Positions 62,825-64,000 of a stretch of 64,000 nt of DNA are shown piece after piece. The notes beneath the pieces are model-generated. The model saw nothing but the letters and a program-made list of their open reading frames with translations. It was not told where the DNA came from and searched no databases. Position 1 is the first letter of the stretch. Every line of letters starts with the position of its first letter. Source of the stretch: Thermaurantiacus tibetensis (lineage in GTDB: Bacteria > Pseudomonadota > Alphaproteobacteria > Sphingomonadales > Sphingomonadaceae); NCBI RefSeq assembly GCF_015354055.1, contig NZ_JACHTM010000004.1:1-64000 (forward strand), read 5' to 3'. A program made the position numbers and the translations under genes.

Positions 62825-64000
62825 GGCGACACGGAGACCGGGGGCCGCGGCAGCGGCCCCCGCGCCGCCTCGAAGGCGGCGCCGAGCGCCAGGATCCGCG
62901 CATCCGCCCAGCGCGGCCCGAGGAAACTCAGGCCGGCGGGAAGCCCCCGCGCCACGCCCATCGGCACGCTCAGGTGCGGCGTGCCGGCCACTGCGGCAAT
63001 CGTCGAGACGCCGGGGAAGCGCGGGGGCGTATCGCCGTTGACCGTATCGATGAGCCAGGCCTGCGGCGCGGTCGGTGCGACGAGCGCGTCGAGCCGGTGG
63101 CGGGCAAGCGTCGCGGCAAGCCAGCCATCGGCAGCGCGGAACGCCGCCTCGCGGGCCGCGCGGTGCGACTCGCTCCCGGCCGCGGGAGCTTCGAGGGAGG
63201 CCTCAAGCAGGTCCTGGCCGAAGAGGGACAAGGCCTCGGGGTGGGCGCGGTTCGCAGCGATGACGTCGGCGAGCGAGCGCGCCGCAACCGCCGGAGGCGC
63301 AGCGGCGAGGTAACGGTCGAGGCCGGCGCGGAACTCGGCCTTGAGCACGAGGAACTCGTTGGCGCCGATGTCGGCTGCGTCCGGCCCGTCGGCGATGTCG
63401 ACCAGCGTGGCTCCCTGCCGGCGCAGCAGGTCGAGCGCGGCCTCGAACAGCGGGCCGACGGCTTCCGAGCCCGTGGTGGCGAAGCGCAGCACGCCGATGC
63501 GCGCGCCGGCGAGCGCACCCTCGGGCAGCGGCGCCCGGAGCGAAGCCGCGTGCCGGTCGGCCCCGGCGGTTGCCGGGTCGGCCGGGTCGGTTCCGGCCAT
63601 GGCCGCGAGCAGGCGCGCTGCGGTCGGCACGTCGGCCGCCATCGGCCCGGCGGTGTCCTGGCTTTCGGCAAGCGGCACGATGCCGCTGCGGCTGACGAGG
63701 CCGAGCGTCGGCTTCATGCCGACGATGCCCATGACGGACGCCGGGCAGACGATCGAGCCGTCGGTCTCGGTGCCGATGGCGGCCGTGACCATGCCGGCGG
63801 CAACGGCGGCACCCGAGCCCGAGGAGGAGCCGCAGGGGTTGCGCGCGAGCGCCCAGGGGTTGGCCGTCTGCCCGCCGAGGGTGGACCAGCCGGAGATCGA
63901 GAATTCCGAGCGGAAGTTGGCCCATTCCGAGAGGTTGGTCGTGCCGACGATGACGGCGCCGGCGGCGCGGAGCCGGGCGACGAGGGGTGCATCCGCCGCT
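62821..64000 (-). CDS. Amidase-signature family hydrolase (5' end outside window)
   Basis: The visible 392 residues cover most of an amidase-signature enzyme: [20 protein letters not shown], the Gly/Ser-rich core [18 protein letters not shown] with the cis-Ser, and [20 protein letters not shown] with the nucleophilic Ser. The catalytic Lys lies upstream, outside the window. [19 protein letters not shown] and a normal C-terminus follow. Sequence fits stand-alone amidases rather than GatA; the gatCB context is not visible. The sequence continues open to the window edge. Confidence 0.9.
   Translation of the reverse strand, partial: AADAPLVARLRAAGAVIVGTTNLSEWANFRSEFSISGWSTLGGQTANPWALARNPCGSSSGSGAAVAAGMVTAAIGTETDGSIVCPASVMGIVGMKPTLGLVSRSGIVPLAESQDTAGPMAADVPTAARLLAAMAGTDPADPATAGADRHAASLRAPLPEGALAGARIGVLRFATTGSEAVGPLFEAALDLLRRQGATLVDIADGPDAADIGANEFLVLKAEFRAGLDRYLAAAPPAVAARSLADVIAANRAHPEALSLFGQDLLEASLEAPAAGSESHRAAREAAFRAADGWLAATLARHRLDALVAPTAPQAWLIDTVNGDTPPRFPGVSTIAAVAGTPHLSVPMGVARGLPAGLSFLGPRWADARILALGAAFEAARGPLPRPPVSVSP

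Overview
The window reads as a chromosomal segment of a very GC-rich alphaproteobacterium, most likely Sphingomonadales. The evidence is two secreted proteins with a PEPxxWAM...GFGL...RRRR sorting tail (typical of that order), hopanoid synthesis (HpnH), HslUV, PhhA, TrmFO, and gene-dense packing with many ATGA and TGATG junctions. No rRNA, tRNA, insertion sequence or prophage was seen. The family cannot be fixed from this sequence alone.

1-6.75 kb is a type III-A (Csm) CRISPR-Cas locus. csm3 (cut by the left edge), csm2 and cas10 run leftward. cas2, cas1 and a second cas2-like gene run rightward into a leader and a 12-repeat array. cas10 is broken by one in-frame TAA exactly between its HD nuclease part and its cyclase-like part. 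The array carries an internal A-B-A-B-A spacer duplication. Cas6, Csm4, Csm5 and any Csm6 would lie left of the window.

6.9-33 kb is mostly housekeeping: a CitE-like lyase, YgfZ, pyrC-pepA-holC, phhA, hslVU, an M48 protease, a CurA-type reductase, a polysaccharide flippase, a GPH transporter, pepN, a TIGR02186/TauE pair, a PEP-CTERM protein with a strong terminator, trmFO, an SDR, mutS, maeB and a small hydrolase.

33-41 kb is envelope related: a Tat-exported aminotransferase, then a visibly lower-GC patch with an O-antigen ligase-like protein and a TylF-like methyltransferase, an FrhB-like iron-sulfur protein, HpnH and a phytoene-desaturase-like oxidoreductase.

41-55.6 kb holds DUF3775, a serine hydrolase, ChaN, an epimerase coupled to an orphan molybdopterin-binding dehydrogenase subunit, an EVE protein, small membrane or secreted proteins, a GST, hydrolases, asd, HdeD, DUF502, leuB and leuD.

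55.6-64 kb carries two signalling modules. One is a BLUF blue-light sensor translationally coupled to an MHYT-PAS-GGDEF-EAL protein. The other is a membrane-anchored HTH-TPR regulator divergent from a PEP-CTERM gene, with three 10-bp-phased TGTCCCG repeats between them. An amidase is cut by the right edge.
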